This document shows positions 15,252 to 23,289 of a DNA stretch of 64,000 bases, piece after piece. The stretch's first letter is position 1. Every line of letters starts with the position of its first letter. The position numbers and the translations under genes are program-made. The DNA is from a virus. The DNA lies in the IMG/VR virus record IMGVR_UViG_3300029955_000018, positions 1 to 64,000 of that record. The stretch is one strand, 5' to 3'. The notes beneath the pieces were generated by a model. It saw nothing but the letters and a program-made list of their open reading frames with translations. It had not been told where the DNA came from and did not search any database.

Positions 15252-17657
15252 TTATGCTCCAGCAAGCGGCTGCGCCTGCGCGGGCGGGGGTATCGGCGGC
15301 GTGGCGGCCTGCGCCATATCGGCTTCGTGGCCTTGTTGCTGCGCGGCCATGCCCTGTTCATGGGCCTGAGCGTTGGCCTGGGATTGCGCCTCGGCCTGCT
15401 GCTTCTGTTGGGCCGCCTGCTGCAACTGGAGATGCTCGGCTGCGTCCGCCGCCGCGGCGGCTTCGACGTCCATCCCCGCTCTCAACAAAGCCGCTCTCCG
15501 GTCGAGTTCCGCCTGGAGGGCGGCGTGATCCAAGTCGGCGAGTTTGTTCATGGACGCCGATTTCGACATGGCTTCGGCTACCAGGATTTTGGTCTGGTTA
15601 CCCTGGGTGGCCACGCGCTCGGCCGACTCGTACTTCAGCCGTTGGGTTTTCAGTTCGTCGGCCATTTGGGCGAGTTGCTGCATCAGAGTCTGGATCGCCT
15701 GGCTTTGTTGCTGCAGCTTGGCCATCATCTGCTGTGTGGTGGGCTGCTGGGCGGGATCCTGATTGTCCTGGTCCTGCGCGACGTCCGGCGGTCTCCAGCG
15801 GTCTATGAATTCCTGCGGCAGGTCGAGCATCTTGGCGATCAGGTCGAGAGCGCGCGCGCCGGCCTGCGGATTATTGGCCACAAGCTGCAGCACGCCATCG
15901 GTCTGCTGGCGGAGCAGGCTGGCGTAGGGCGTGCCATCGCCGATGGTCACGTCGTAGCGCGCCGGGTCGAAGTCCGCGCCCACGCGCCACATGCGGTTGA
16001 CGCCGTTTTCGAGTTCCTGTTTATTGATGTTCACCGACCGGACCTTGCCGTCCGGGTCCATGATGGTGATGGCGCGCGCCTCGGAGTAGACGTGCGGCAT
16101 CAGGTCGAGGCGGATGCGCGTGGCGTGCCGGATGGAACGCGCGTAGTTATCGGCGTAGTTGAAGTGCGCGTTATCGCCCTGGCGCTGGATGGCGTTGATC
16201 GCCTTGCCGGACTGGTCGCCCTGCGGCTCGCCCAGGTCGGGCCCCCAGATGTTCAGGGAGTTCTTGATGTCCTGGTCGCGGTGCATCAGGGCTTGGGTGA
16301 TCGCCATGATGTTGGCCTCGGTGTTCACGCGGAAAGGCGGAGGCACCATTTGGCCGCTGACATCCTCGGCGTCGTAGACCAGCACGTCGTGCGGCTTGCG
16401 GTTGGCCTCGTGCCACTCGGGATGGTTGTCTATCTGGCCCGAGGAAGCGATGAAGCTGGACATGGGGGCGAGCGCGATCGCCTGCGCTTCCTTGCTGGCC
16501 ATGTAGTCGTAGGCCAGGTTGGCTTCCATGGCGGGACGCACCATGCCGCGGACGGCGACTCGGCCGTCGACCAGCACCTCGCGGCCGACAACGCAGGGGA
16601 ACGGAATCCACTTCCCTTTCCACTCCGTGACCGGTCCCACGATTTCGACGCCGGTCATTTTGGCCATTTTGACCACCGGGCGCCGGATGTCGCGCCGGCC
16701 GATCTCGTAGACACTCGCCGGATAGGTGTCGGCCTGGTAATCCTTCAGCCGCACCACCTTGCCGGTAGAGAGCATGAGGACGGTTTCTTTCGGGCCGCTC
16801 TCGATCCACCAGTACTCCGCCACGCGAATCGACTTCCTGCCGGGGAACCAGTCGTCTTTCTCTTTATCCGACAGGTGAATAAAGTCCCCGGTCATCGCCG
16901 TGGACGCGTCGGGATAGTCTTCTTTGAACACCACCGGATCCAGATCCTCGGTGGCGAACAGATACCGCATGTCGGAGCGGTCGAACTCGATACAGGCCGG
17001 GTCGCAATAGATGGAGAAGGGATTCGGGATGCGCTTCGAGATCAGTTTTTGCAGGAAGCAGGTCTGCAGGGAGCCGTCGTCGGTGTTATCGGTTTCCCAG
17101 TCGAACCATTCCCTCCACCATCCGATGCCGATCTTCACCGCGTGTTCGAAGGCCGTCGAGCGCGCCGTATCCGCGCCGCAATCCTGATCGATGTTGCGGT
17201 TCATCCCCTGGAGGATTTTGGCCTCTTCTTTGCTCGCGCCCTCTCCCACGGGTGAGATGCGGCCCTCCGGAGGCGACTGCCGCATGTTGTTGACGACCTG
17301 ATCGCAGGATGGTCCGATCTTGTCGAAAGCCAGGCAGGGAAGCCCCTTGCGCTCTTCGCGCTGCTCGGTCTTCCAATGGTCCATGTTGTCGACGAAATTC
17401 AGTTCTTCGATGGCCTTGCGGCGGAATTTCTCCTCGTACTCGCAAATGGCGCGGAAGCGGACACGCGCTTCCTGCAGGAGGTCCCGGTCCACCGCGCCGT
17501 CTTCTTCGACCTGTTTCTTCGAGCCGGCCGTAGCTTTGACTTGAGGCGAACGGATCGACTTCGACGCGTCGGTCAGCGGGATTTGGGGATCCTGCTGGCT
17601 GGGCGCCATACTGGCTTGCGGCGGAACGAGCTGCGGGCCGTTGGTGGGAGGGAACAT
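15252..17657 (-). CDS. P22-like portal protein
   Basis: 801 residues. It forms the dodecameric ring at the packaging vertex through which DNA enters and leaves. Family signs are the N-terminal helical segment with R-E-E-R-K-G-L-P-C-L-A-F-D-K, then V-V-N-N-M-R-Q-S-P-P-E-G-R-I, G-W-W-R-E-W, I-Y-C-D-P-A-C, and the stem/crown region with M-x-R-D-Q-D-I-K-N-S-L-N-I-W-G. The last about 200 residues are Gln/Ala-rich coiled coil, like the barrel that extends up in P22 gp1. P22 gp1 has 725 residues, so the size fits. A 36-base stretch (16401-16436) recurs in the small gene upstream. Confidence 0.9.
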   Translation of the reverse strand: MFPPTNGPQLVPPQASMAPSQQDPQIPLTDASKSIRSPQVKATAGSKKQVEEDGAVDRDLLQEARVRFRAICEYEEKFRRKAIEELNFVDNMDHWKTEQREERKGLPCLAFDKIGPSCDQVVNNMRQSPPEGRISPVGEGASKEEAKILQGMNRNIDQDCGADTARSTAFEHAVKIGIGWWREWFDWETDNTDDGSLQTCFLQKLISKRIPNPFSIYCDPACIEFDRSDMRYLFATEDLDPVVFKEDYPDASTAMTGDFIHLSDKEKDDWFPGRKSIRVAEYWWIESGPKETVLMLSTGKVVRLKDYQADTYPASVYEIGRRDIRRPVVKMAKMTGVEIVGPVTEWKGKWIPFPCVVGREVLVDGRVAVRGMVRPAMEANLAYDYMASKEAQAIALAPMSSFIASSGQIDNHPEWHEANRKPHDVLVYDAEDVSGQMVPPPFRVNTEANIMAITQALMHRDQDIKNSLNIWGPDLGEPQGDQSGKAINAIQRQGDNAHFNYADNYARSIRHATRIRLDLMPHVYSEARAITIMDPDGKVRSVNINKQELENGVNRMWRVGADFDPARYDVTIGDGTPYASLLRQQTDGVLQLVANNPQAGARALDLIAKMLDLPQEFIDRWRPPDVAQDQDNQDPAQQPTTQQMMAKLQQQSQAIQTLMQQLAQMADELKTQRLKYESAERVATQGNQTKILVAEAMSKSASMNKLADLDHAALQAELDRRAALLRAGMDVEAAAAADAAEHLQLQQAAQQKQQAEAQSQANAQAHEQGMAAQQQGHEADMAQAATPPIPPPAQAQPLAGA
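16401..16436. repeat. 36-bp segment shared between portal gene and upstream small gene (copy 1)
   Basis: Matches 17784-17819 at 34 of 36 positions, same orientation and frame; both encode Q-I-D-N-H-P-E-W-H-x-A-N on the minus strand. Confidence 0.85.
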
Positions 17658-17687
17658 GGGAAACGGAGATCTGGTATTACGCTCGGT

Positions 17688-17933
17688 TTAACTGTTGCGG
17701 TTGGGTCTTCGGCTTCTGAAAAGTGGATCGTAGTCCCGCATAAGTCGCTCCAGGAGGGCTACGGCGCGGGGAGTCCCAAAGACGTTGGCCTGGTGCCACT
17801 CGGGATGGTTATCTATCTGCGCTTCGAAGCTCTCGCAATCGTTCGCGTGCTTTCCTCGCCCCCACACGCACCGTTCGCACGTGCCGGGAAGGGTCTTCGC
17901 CTGGTTGCCTTCGAAGGGTCGATCTACGGTCAT
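17688..17933 (-). CDS. Small zinc-binding protein carrying a portal-derived segment
   Basis: 81 residues, coupled by a four-base ATGA overlap to the GroES-like gene. The first half has C-x-x-C-V-W-G-R-G-x-x-x-x-D-C, a compact cysteine cluster. The second half contains Q-I-D-N-H-P-E-W-H-Q-A-N, nearly identical in protein and DNA to a segment in the middle of the portal protein. It may be a mosaic of a zinc-binding peptide and a duplicated portal fragment. Function unknown. Confidence 0.6.
   Translation of the reverse strand: MTVDRPFEGNQAKTLPGTCERCVWGRGKHANDCESFEAQIDNHPEWHQANVFGTPRAVALLERLMRDYDPLFRSRRPNRNS
17784..17819. repeat. 36-bp segment shared with the portal gene (copy 2)
   Basis: Partner of 16401-16436; two mismatches in 36 bases, same reading frame. 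Confidence 0.85.
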
Positions 17934-18358
17934 GCGGCCACCGCCGCTCTCTCCACAATCACGGCAATGTGCTGTTCTTCGTGCAGGATGGAGTATTCCT
18001 TGCCTTCAATCACGACGTTGCCCCACGGGCGGCGCTCGTACAGAACGATATCTCCCCGGTGTGTGTCCATGGGGAATCGTCCGGTCGGATGCCGATAGGC
18101 GAAACGCTCGTCGTGGTAGCCCAGCTTCGATTTGTAGCGGTACGCATCTCCGGGCCCGGTAAGCGCCACGCGGCCCCACCAGAAAAACTCCGTGGTCTTG
18201 TCGCGCTTGGGATCGTCCGGGACAAATAACAGCCCGCTGACGGTTTTGCTCTCCCAGCGTTCCAGTTTGCGGAGGGGCTCGACCAGCACCTGGTCGTGCA
18301 GGAGGCGCAGCGCGGGAGCTGTCGGCAAGGGCGGAAGGTTTTCAAAGGAAGGTGTCAT
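17930..18358 (-). CDS. Phage-encoded GroES-like co-chaperonin
   Basis: 142 residues with the Cpn10 barrel pattern: L-L-H-D-Q-V-L-V-E-P near residue 19, a loop S-G-L-L-F-V-P-D-D where GroES has its mobile loop, then after an insertion G-D-I-V-L-Y-E-R, V-V-I-E-G-K-E-Y-S-I-L-H-E-E, and I-A-V-I-V-E at the end. GroES has 97 residues; the extra about 35 lie between the mobile loop and the G-D-I-V strand. T4 gp31 is the known precedent, replacing GroES so that GroEL can fold the phage coat protein. P22 coat protein also needs GroEL/ES, so a helper role for this phage's coat protein is likely (inference). Confidence 0.8.
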   Translation of the reverse strand: MTPSFENLPPLPTAPALRLLHDQVLVEPLRKLERWESKTVSGLLFVPDDPKRDKTTEFFWWGRVALTGPGDAYRYKSKLGYHDERFAYRHPTGRFPMDTHRGDIVLYERRPWGNVVIEGKEYSILHEEQHIAVIVERAAVAA

Positions 18359-18374
18359 AAAGGCGCGCGGTCGT

Positions 18375-18659
18375 TTACACGTTGAGTGCGGTATCGATCT
18401 TGTGTGCTTCGGCTTCCGGACCGGTTCCGGGATTCAGCCACTCGTTGTTGATGGCCCGCTTGATGTGGGCGTTCATCAGCTTCGGATTTGTGAAAAGAAA
18501 TTGCTTGGGTTTTCCGGCCGTGAAGTGGTGGAAGACGCGCATGCCATTCGACGCCGGCTTGAGGCTGATCTTCGTGAGCTTCGGCGCCGCGACCTTCACG
18601 GGTTTGATGGCGTGAAAGCGCAGGGAAGGCGCGGGAAGGGAGGAGCCAGCGAAATTCAT
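18375..18659 (-). CDS. Hypothetical protein, basic
   Basis: 94 residues, basic (many Lys, His, Arg) with a central segment F-H-H-F-T-A-G-K-P-K-Q-F-L-F-T-N and an Asn/Glu-rich end. It lies between the GroES-like gene and a 180-base stretch in which no convincing gene is seen. No family recognised. Confidence 0.55.
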   Translation of the reverse strand: MNFAGSSLPAPSLRFHAIKPVKVAAPKLTKISLKPASNGMRVFHHFTAGKPKQFLFTNPKLMNAHIKRAINNEWLNPGTGPEAEAHKIDTALNV

Positions 18660-18840
18660 AGGGGTAAACTGGGAGTGCAGGTGGCCGGGAAACCGGCAGT
18701 CTGACCGTAATCAAAGCGTGGGGTCCGGTTCCCTGCGCGCCAAAAAGCGGGATCGCCGAAAGGTGCGGCTGGAGTTCCTCGGTTTGCCACCCGCCACACG
18801 TTAAGCCGGTCATGTCGTCCGGAGGCAGGGCGACCGCGAT

Positions 18841-19188
18841 CTATTCGTCTTCGTCGTCTTCGTCGGGCTCGGCGGCGGGAGTCGACGCGCCGGAGCCGGA
18901 TGTCCCGCCCGGCGTCTCACCCGGGTCCGCAGCTCCAGCCGCGGCCGGGAAGAATGCGGCGGTGTGCTTCTTCACGTGGGCCAGCAATTCCTTGGCGGTC
19001 TTGTGGATGGTCGGGTCCGGAGAAAGGTGCGGCCCGTAGGAGTCCTCGGGTTTGGCGTCGGGATGAGGGGCAAACTCCATATGGGAGACTACTCCGTTCT
19101 CGGCTTTTTCGAGGCGCATGGAGCGCATGGGGCCATGCTTTTTGGTGGCGCCTTTCCTGGTGGCGGTCACGCTGGAGATACGATTCAT
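18841..19188 (-). CDS. Hypothetical protein with acidic tail
   Basis: 115 residues. The N-terminal 25 are Arg/Lys/Thr-rich, the middle has a P-H-P-D-A-K-P-E-D motif and a short helix K-T-A-K-E-L-L-A-H-V-K-K-H, and the end is Gly/Ala/Pro-rich followed by seven acidic residues. Coupled to the upstream zinc-finger gene by an ATGA overlap. Unknown function; it lies in the row of small genes between terminase and portal. Confidence 0.6.
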   Translation of the reverse strand: MNRISSVTATRKGATKKHGPMRSMRLEKAENGVVSHMEFAPHPDAKPEDSYGPHLSPDPTIHKTAKELLAHVKKHTAAFFPAAAGAADPGETPGGTSGSGASTPAAEPDEDDEDE

Positions 19189-19550
19189 GAGGTGGTGCCG
19201 CCTCCTGGCGGTAATTCAAATTTGAGAAACGGCCGGATTGTCCCGAGTACTTCGAGGCGGTCCAGGCCATCCATGTCCTTCAGGAACTCTTCAAGCTGGG
19301 GGCGGTCGATGGTCTCGGCAATCTGCTTGAGCGCCACGAGATAGCAGGCCCCACAGCGTGTCTTGTTCCGCGAAATCCGCTTGCCGCACTGACAGGTACC
19401 GAATGCGTGCGGCGCTTCAGGCTTCGGCGGGGCGGCGGCGACTCCGCCGGCGAGCAAGGTCATGCCGGGCATGCCGAACTGATAGAACGCGGAAATACGG
19501 CGGGCCTGGCCGGCCTGGTCCGGACTAATGAGGATAGCGCGGGGTTCCAT
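19185..19550 (-). CDS. Zinc-finger protein
   Basis: 121 residues. Residues about 53-69 hold C-Q-C-G-K-R-I-S-R-N-K-T-R-C-G-A-C, a treble-cysteine zinc knuckle, followed by a helix with I-D-R-P-Q-L-E-E-F-L-K. The last six residues are Gly/Thr/Ser. One of three consecutive small zinc-binding genes downstream of the large terminase. Function unknown, possibly nucleic acid binding. Confidence 0.62.
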   Translation of the reverse strand: MEPRAILISPDQAGQARRISAFYQFGMPGMTLLAGGVAAAPPKPEAPHAFGTCQCGKRISRNKTRCGACYLVALKQIAETIDRPQLEEFLKDMDGLDRLEVLGTIRPFLKFELPPGGGTTS

Positions 19551-19557
19551 TAAGTCA

Positions 19558-19758
19558 CTAAGTCATCCAATCTCTTCCACCGGCCCGCTCATACTTCGGC
19601 GGGATATAGGCGGTCTTCTTTTTCACCGGACACTCGTGTTGCTCTACGTGGCCCATGATGCACGTCAGCGGCGCCTTGCACCTGGCGCAACGGAAGGTGG
19701 GCTCGGGTCCGCCTTCGGGTTCGCCCGGCGGATTGTAGACGTCATCGCGGCGGTTCAT
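19558..19758 (-). CDS. Small zinc-finger protein
   Basis: 66 residues with C-A-R-C-K-A-P-L and, 8-12 residues on, H-V-E-Q-H-E-C: a possible C-x-x-C...H-x-x-x-H-x-C site. ATGA overlap with the gene at 19755-20015. Unknown function. Confidence 0.62.
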   Translation of the reverse strand: MNRRDDVYNPPGEPEGGPEPTFRCARCKAPLTCIMGHVEQHECPVKKKTAYIPPKYERAGGRDWMT

Positions 19759-20015
19759 GCGGACGTCTCGAAATAGGCGCGCGGTCTGGCGGCGGCGGCT
19801 TCACACCCGGGGGTGCAGAACTTGCCCCCGTGGCAGAACTCCTGGCCGCACCAGGCGCAGAATCGGCTGCACTGCACGCCAGTCAAGTAAGTTGCCAGTT
19901 GCCGCGGACCGGAAGACCCGGGATGAACCAGGTCGATCTGCTCGGCCGCGGGCAGGTTGGCGGGCGTGAGTCCGTCCTCCAGGAATTCGTAAGGGCTGTG
20001 GTGGTGGCTGCTCAT
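19755..20015 (-). CDS. Small zinc-ribbon protein
   Basis: The start at ATG 20015 was preferred because it overlaps the large terminase stop as ATGA, although an in-frame ATG three codons upstream exists. 86 residues ending in a zinc ribbon: C-A-W-C-G-Q-E-F-C-H-G-G-K-F-C-T-P-G-C. This C-x-x-C-x-x-x-F-x-x-G-x-x-C pattern is common in phage proteins next to terminases. Function unknown. Confidence 0.65.
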   Translation of the reverse strand: MSSHHHSPYEFLEDGLTPANLPAAEQIDLVHPGSSGPRQLATYLTGVQCSRFCAWCGQEFCHGGKFCTPGCEAAAARPRAYFETSA

Positions 20016-21475
20016 ACCATCCAACCCCGCTCGCCGCCGGAGGGTGTACGGCTACCGGGGATAGAGGGACGCGACGGACGAACGATCATTTTGTCCCTGC
20101 CGGAATTGACCATGTAACGCGTGGCGTCCATCAAATGATCGCTAACCTTCACGATGTTGCCCTTGTCGTCGCGGTGGTACTTGCGAAATTCGTTCCACCA
20201 GTTATGGCAGCTCGGCATGACCTTGAAGAGTCCCGACACCATCAGCGTCCAGACCTTGGCGATTCCAGTATCGACGGCGTTGTCGGCCTCCGAGAGCTTC
20301 AATCCCAACTCGCGGTACATCGTCAGCAACTGGCGGCCGTCAACCTGCGATCTTCCGCGGGAGGCCGGGTCGATCACTCCGGGGATCCAGGATCCGCGCG
20401 CCTTGATGCCGGCGGCGTGCGTGGGCGGTTCGCCCTGCGCCTGGTAATACTCGTCGTAGGCCACCAGCACGCCCGATCCGGGATTGCGCGCCACCCAAAG
20501 AGCCGCGGTCCTGTTCCAGCCGACGTCTAGAGCAAATGCCCGTGGCCAGGTGTCCGGGATCGCGGCCAGCGGCGTGAGGATGTCTTCCTCCGCAGTCGGA
20601 TAGATCGCGCCGGCGCCGAGCGTCGGTTCGCCCAATGTGCGCGCCTTGATCTGGTAGCGCGGCGTGGTGGCGAGGAGTTTCTTTTTCTCCTCCTCGTCCA
20701 GGTGAGGGACGTCCTTCCATCCCGCCTGCACGTAAAACTTGTATTTCCTGGCCTCGTCGTTGTCGGGCTCGAGGAAGCCCATCACCACCTCGGACATGCC
20801 CTGCAGCGGGGTGAAGGTGATGTAGACGATGCCTTTGGTGGTCATCGTCCGGAGGACCATTTCGGTGTAGCAGTCGAGCGGCGGTTCTTCGTCGCACCAG
20901 ATGAAGTCGCGGGCCGTGCCTTCGAACGACTTGCGGCCCTGTTCGTAGGTCTTGAGGGTAAGCTTGCTGACTTCGCCCGAAATATGGCGCACCCATACTT
21001 CCGAGATAGCTCCCGGCATGCCGTGCGGCCTCGGGGTGGTGTGGACGATGAGATGCTTGGGGATCATCCCCGTGCCGATGGCATCGACAGTCCCTACCAG
21101 CTCGCGCTGTACGATATCGCGCGTGGTCTCCGAGGTAGTGCCGCAGGCCCAGCCTTCCGTAGCTCTGCAAAATCGCTTACCTGGCCAGAAGGCCGGGTAC
21201 CGTCCCGTCAAGTGGGCAGTTGTCTCGTAAGCCCCGCTGACCGTCTTGCCGATGCGGTTGGCGGCCATGAACAGCCGCTCTTTGTAAGTCAGGCCGGCCG
21301 CGAAGAACTCAAGGTGCTTGGGGTACAGTGCGAGGCGAAACCTGCCGGTCGGCAGAAACAGGGTCTGCATCCGGTGGGTCAGCCTGCGGTCCATCTCCGG
21401 TTGCTGCGTCACCGACGCGTCGAGCACCAGCGGCTTCAAGCTTTCGGGTGAGAGCGATAAGGGTTCGGAGCTCAT
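20012..21475 (-). CDS. Terminase large subunit
   Basis: 487 residues; ATP-driven DNA packaging motor and nuclease. Walker A-like A-N-R-I-G-K-T at about 72-78, Walker B F-I-W-C-D-E-E-P-P at 191-199 with the catalytic Glu, then the RNase H-like nuclease with L-D-V-G-W-N-R-T, D-P-A-S-R-G-R-S and a late D-H-L-M-D-A-T-R-Y. The length is typical for P22-like large terminases. The listed start (21475) makes the gene overlap the small subunit by 167 bases; in-frame ATGs at 21391 and 21367 would shorten the overlap and still keep Walker A. Confidence 0.93.
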   Translation of the reverse strand: MSSEPLSLSPESLKPLVLDASVTQQPEMDRRLTHRMQTLFLPTGRFRLALYPKHLEFFAAGLTYKERLFMAANRIGKTVSGAYETTAHLTGRYPAFWPGKRFCRATEGWACGTTSETTRDIVQRELVGTVDAIGTGMIPKHLIVHTTPRPHGMPGAISEVWVRHISGEVSKLTLKTYEQGRKSFEGTARDFIWCDEEPPLDCYTEMVLRTMTTKGIVYITFTPLQGMSEVVMGFLEPDNDEARKYKFYVQAGWKDVPHLDEEEKKKLLATTPRYQIKARTLGEPTLGAGAIYPTAEEDILTPLAAIPDTWPRAFALDVGWNRTAALWVARNPGSGVLVAYDEYYQAQGEPPTHAAGIKARGSWIPGVIDPASRGRSQVDGRQLLTMYRELGLKLSEADNAVDTGIAKVWTLMVSGLFKVMPSCHNWWNEFRKYHRDDKGNIVKVSDHLMDATRYMVNSGRDKMIVRPSRPSIPGSRTPSGGERGWMV

Positions 21476-22016
21476 CGTTGTCTAAGGCTGCATATTTGTC
21501 GATGGTGATCTGGAGAGGCCGTTCGTCGACCGTGACGGCGACTTCCTTCTTGGTCTTCCACTGCCCGGTGTCCTCGGCGGCTTGCCGGCCGATGGAAAGC
21601 AGCGAGGCGACCGCGCCCGTGTCGATTTCGTATTCCGGGACGCGGGTCGAGACGCGATTGCCGTCCGCATCGACGGTGGCTTCCATCTTGTACTTCACGG
21701 TCACCATGCCGGTGTCATGGCCGGGGATATCGGCCATGCCCTCGTCGGCCGCGCGCGCCAGGATGGCTTTCCATACGCGGTGGCGCAGCGCCTTGTAATC
21801 TCCCAGGCGCCGGTCCTGATCGCTGGGTCCGCCCGTCCGGGCTTTTATCCGCCAGGCATCCTTGGCTTCGCGGACCAACTTCTGGAAGTCTTTATCCGCC
21901 CGCCAGGTGGTGACGGTGCGGCGGCAGACCCCGATTTCTGTGGCAATCTGCTCCGAAGTCAGCTTGTTCCGGGCCACCAGTGCGGCGGCCTTCTGCTTCT
22001 GTTCGGCGGGAGTCAT
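21309..22016 (-). CDS. Terminase small subunit
   Basis: 235 residues. Residues about 18-45 form an HTH (L-T-S-E-Q-I-A-T-E-I-G-V-C-R-R-T-V), as in small terminases that bind the packaging site. A long middle region with beta strands follows (V-P-E-Y-E-I-D-T-G), then a helix D-N-D-E-L-R-T-L-I-A-L-T-R and an Ala/Asp/Pro-rich tail that overlaps the large subunit gene. Position directly upstream of the large subunit supports the call. Confidence 0.8.
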   Translation of the reverse strand: MTPAEQKQKAAALVARNKLTSEQIATEIGVCRRTVTTWRADKDFQKLVREAKDAWRIKARTGGPSDQDRRLGDYKALRHRVWKAILARAADEGMADIPGHDTGMVTVKYKMEATVDADGNRVSTRVPEYEIDTGAVASLLSIGRQAAEDTGQWKTKKEVAVTVDERPLQITIDKYAALDNDELRTLIALTRKLEAAGARRVGDAATGDGPQADPPDADPVSADRQVSPRTVPQAP

Positions 22017-22030
22017 GGAATAAGCTGCAC

Positions 22031-22357
22031 TTATAAAAGAGGTTTACGGGCTGAAAGGGCTGCTATCAACTTGCGCCGTGTCTCGCCGTGGCGCTCGCGC
22101 CGTTTGAGCGCCCTCTGTCTGAGGTCGTCGCTGAGAATAATGCGTGCCTGTCGTTCGCACCACTCCTTGGCCCCTTCCAGGTGAAGGTAGAGCCGCTCCG
22201 ACTTATCCTCGGCGGTCGTGCAGTAGCAGAGGGTCTTCTCTGTGGGCCCGTCGATGGTGGCCAATACCCGCCCGGAATCGTGGACCAGGAACCACATGCG
22301 GAAATGCAGTCCCTCGTCGGTGAGCCGCGGGTTCTCGAACCAGGTGAAGGGAAACAA
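22031..22357 (-). CDS. Hypothetical protein
   Basis: 108 residues: a mixed N-terminal part (M-F-P-F-T-W-F-E-N-P, W-F-L-V-H-D-S-G-R-V-L-A-T-I) and a highly basic helical C-terminus. The pattern H-D-S-G-R-V-L-A-x-I is reminiscent of small single-domain phage proteins near terminases. 14 bases upstream of the small terminase gene. Unknown. Confidence 0.6.
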   Translation of the reverse strand: MFPFTWFENPRLTDEGLHFRMWFLVHDSGRVLATIDGPTEKTLCYCTTAEDKSERLYLHLEGAKEWCERQARIILSDDLRQRALKRRERHGETRRKLIAALSARKPLL

Positions 22358-22361
22358 GGGA

Positions 22362-22583
22362 TTACGAATTGAAGACTTTGGAACCTGTGGCTGTCGCTGC
22401 CAGGTTATCCAGGGCGGCGTTGAACGCGGCCGTATCGGTGGAGAGCTGTGCTTGTGCCGGGGCTAACGGCGCCGTGGCCGTGGCGATGGCGGTTTGGATG
22501 GTGCCTACGTTGGCGACGCTCGAAGAGTAGGTGGCTTCGGCGGCGGCGGCGGCGGTGATGGCTACGTCTAGATTCGATTGCAT
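22362..22583 (-). CDS. Small Ala-rich protein
   Basis: 73 residues from the ATG at 22583, chosen because AAAAGGAGT lies at the right distance. Almost entirely Ala, Thr, Asn, Leu and Ser in a helical or coiled-coil pattern without charge. Unknown; perhaps a structural filler or assembly peptide. Confidence 0.6.
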   Translation of the reverse strand: MQSNLDVAITAAAAAEATYSSSVANVGTIQTAIATATAPLAPAQAQLSTDTAAFNAALDNLAATATGSKVFNS

Positions 22584-22629
22584 AACGGAACTCCTTTTTC
22601 TGCGGTCAAAGAAACGAAACTGCATGCGG

Positions 22630-23280
22630 TTAGGTCTGCTTGAGCATGCGCCTGATATGCGTGTCGCTCACGCCCAGTTCCTTGGCGATGGCGCGCCGGC
22701 TCATGCCTTTCTCCAGCATGCCGGCGATTCTTCCCCGGTGAAAGATCTTCTTGGGCCGTCCAACGGGCAGGTCCTTGCCGCTCTTGGAGTGGTGGTTGCG
22801 GTTGCGGATAAAACGCGCGAAGGCCGCCGGTCCGGCGGCGTACGCGATCTGGTAAGCCGTAAAGCCTCCCTGGGTCCGCTCGTTGATGAAGCCGCGTTCC
22901 AACTCGGCCACGGCCGCGAAGATCGTGAGCATAAACTTGGCGGTGGGATTGTGGTTGTCCGTGTCGATGCCCATCGACGGACACAGGAACCGCACCTTGT
23001 AGGCATCCAACAACTTGATGTTGGTCAGCGTGTCCAGTGTCGAGCGTCCGAAGCGGTCCATCTTCCAGACCATCACGGTGTCGATCTGTTTCGCGCGCGC
23101 GTCTTCCATGAGACGGTCCAGCTCCGGCCGCTTGTTGCCTTCCTTGCCGGAGAGCTTCTCCATGTACACGGAGTACTCCGGCCAGCCGTACCGCTGCATC
23201 AGTTCCTTGAGGCCGGCCAGTTGGACGGCGCAGTCCTGATCGACGGTGGAAACTCGGGCGTAGATGGCCTTGTCGCTCAT
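22630..23280 (-). CDS. Serine recombinase (resolvase/invertase family)
   Basis: 216 residues. Catalytic Ser11 in Y-A-R-V-S-T, followed by D-Q-D; the conserved D-R-F-G-R-S motif at about 72; the long E helix with E-R-G-F-I-N-E-R; and a C-terminal HTH (R-R-A-I-A-K-E-L-G-V-S-D-T-H-I) preceded by a G-R-P-K hinge. Size and layout are those of Hin/gamma-delta type enzymes, not of large serine integrases, so it should resolve dimers or invert short segments. A resolvase fits a plasmid-like prophage with ParA, but it sits among late genes next to a methyltransferase, so it could also be transferred cargo. Confidence 0.9.
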   Translation of the reverse strand: MSDKAIYARVSTVDQDCAVQLAGLKELMQRYGWPEYSVYMEKLSGKEGNKRPELDRLMEDARAKQIDTVMVWKMDRFGRSTLDTLTNIKLLDAYKVRFLCPSMGIDTDNHNPTAKFMLTIFAAVAELERGFINERTQGGFTAYQIAYAAGPAAFARFIRNRNHHSKSGKDLPVGRPKKIFHRGRIAGMLEKGMSRRAIAKELGVSDTHIRRMLKQT

Positions 23281-23289
23281 AGGGAAGGG

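Noticed and set aside
14463-17255. 930-codon plus-strand ORF opposite scaffold and portal genes
   Set aside because: It mirrors the third-position GC bias of the real minus-strand genes, has an Arg/Val/Gly/His-rich shadow composition and no motif; the minus strand shows clear portal and scaffold features.
18355-18813. 152-codon minus-strand ORF
   Set aside because: Most of it overlaps, in another frame, the better supported gene at 18375-18659; only the first about 50 codons would be new and they look random.
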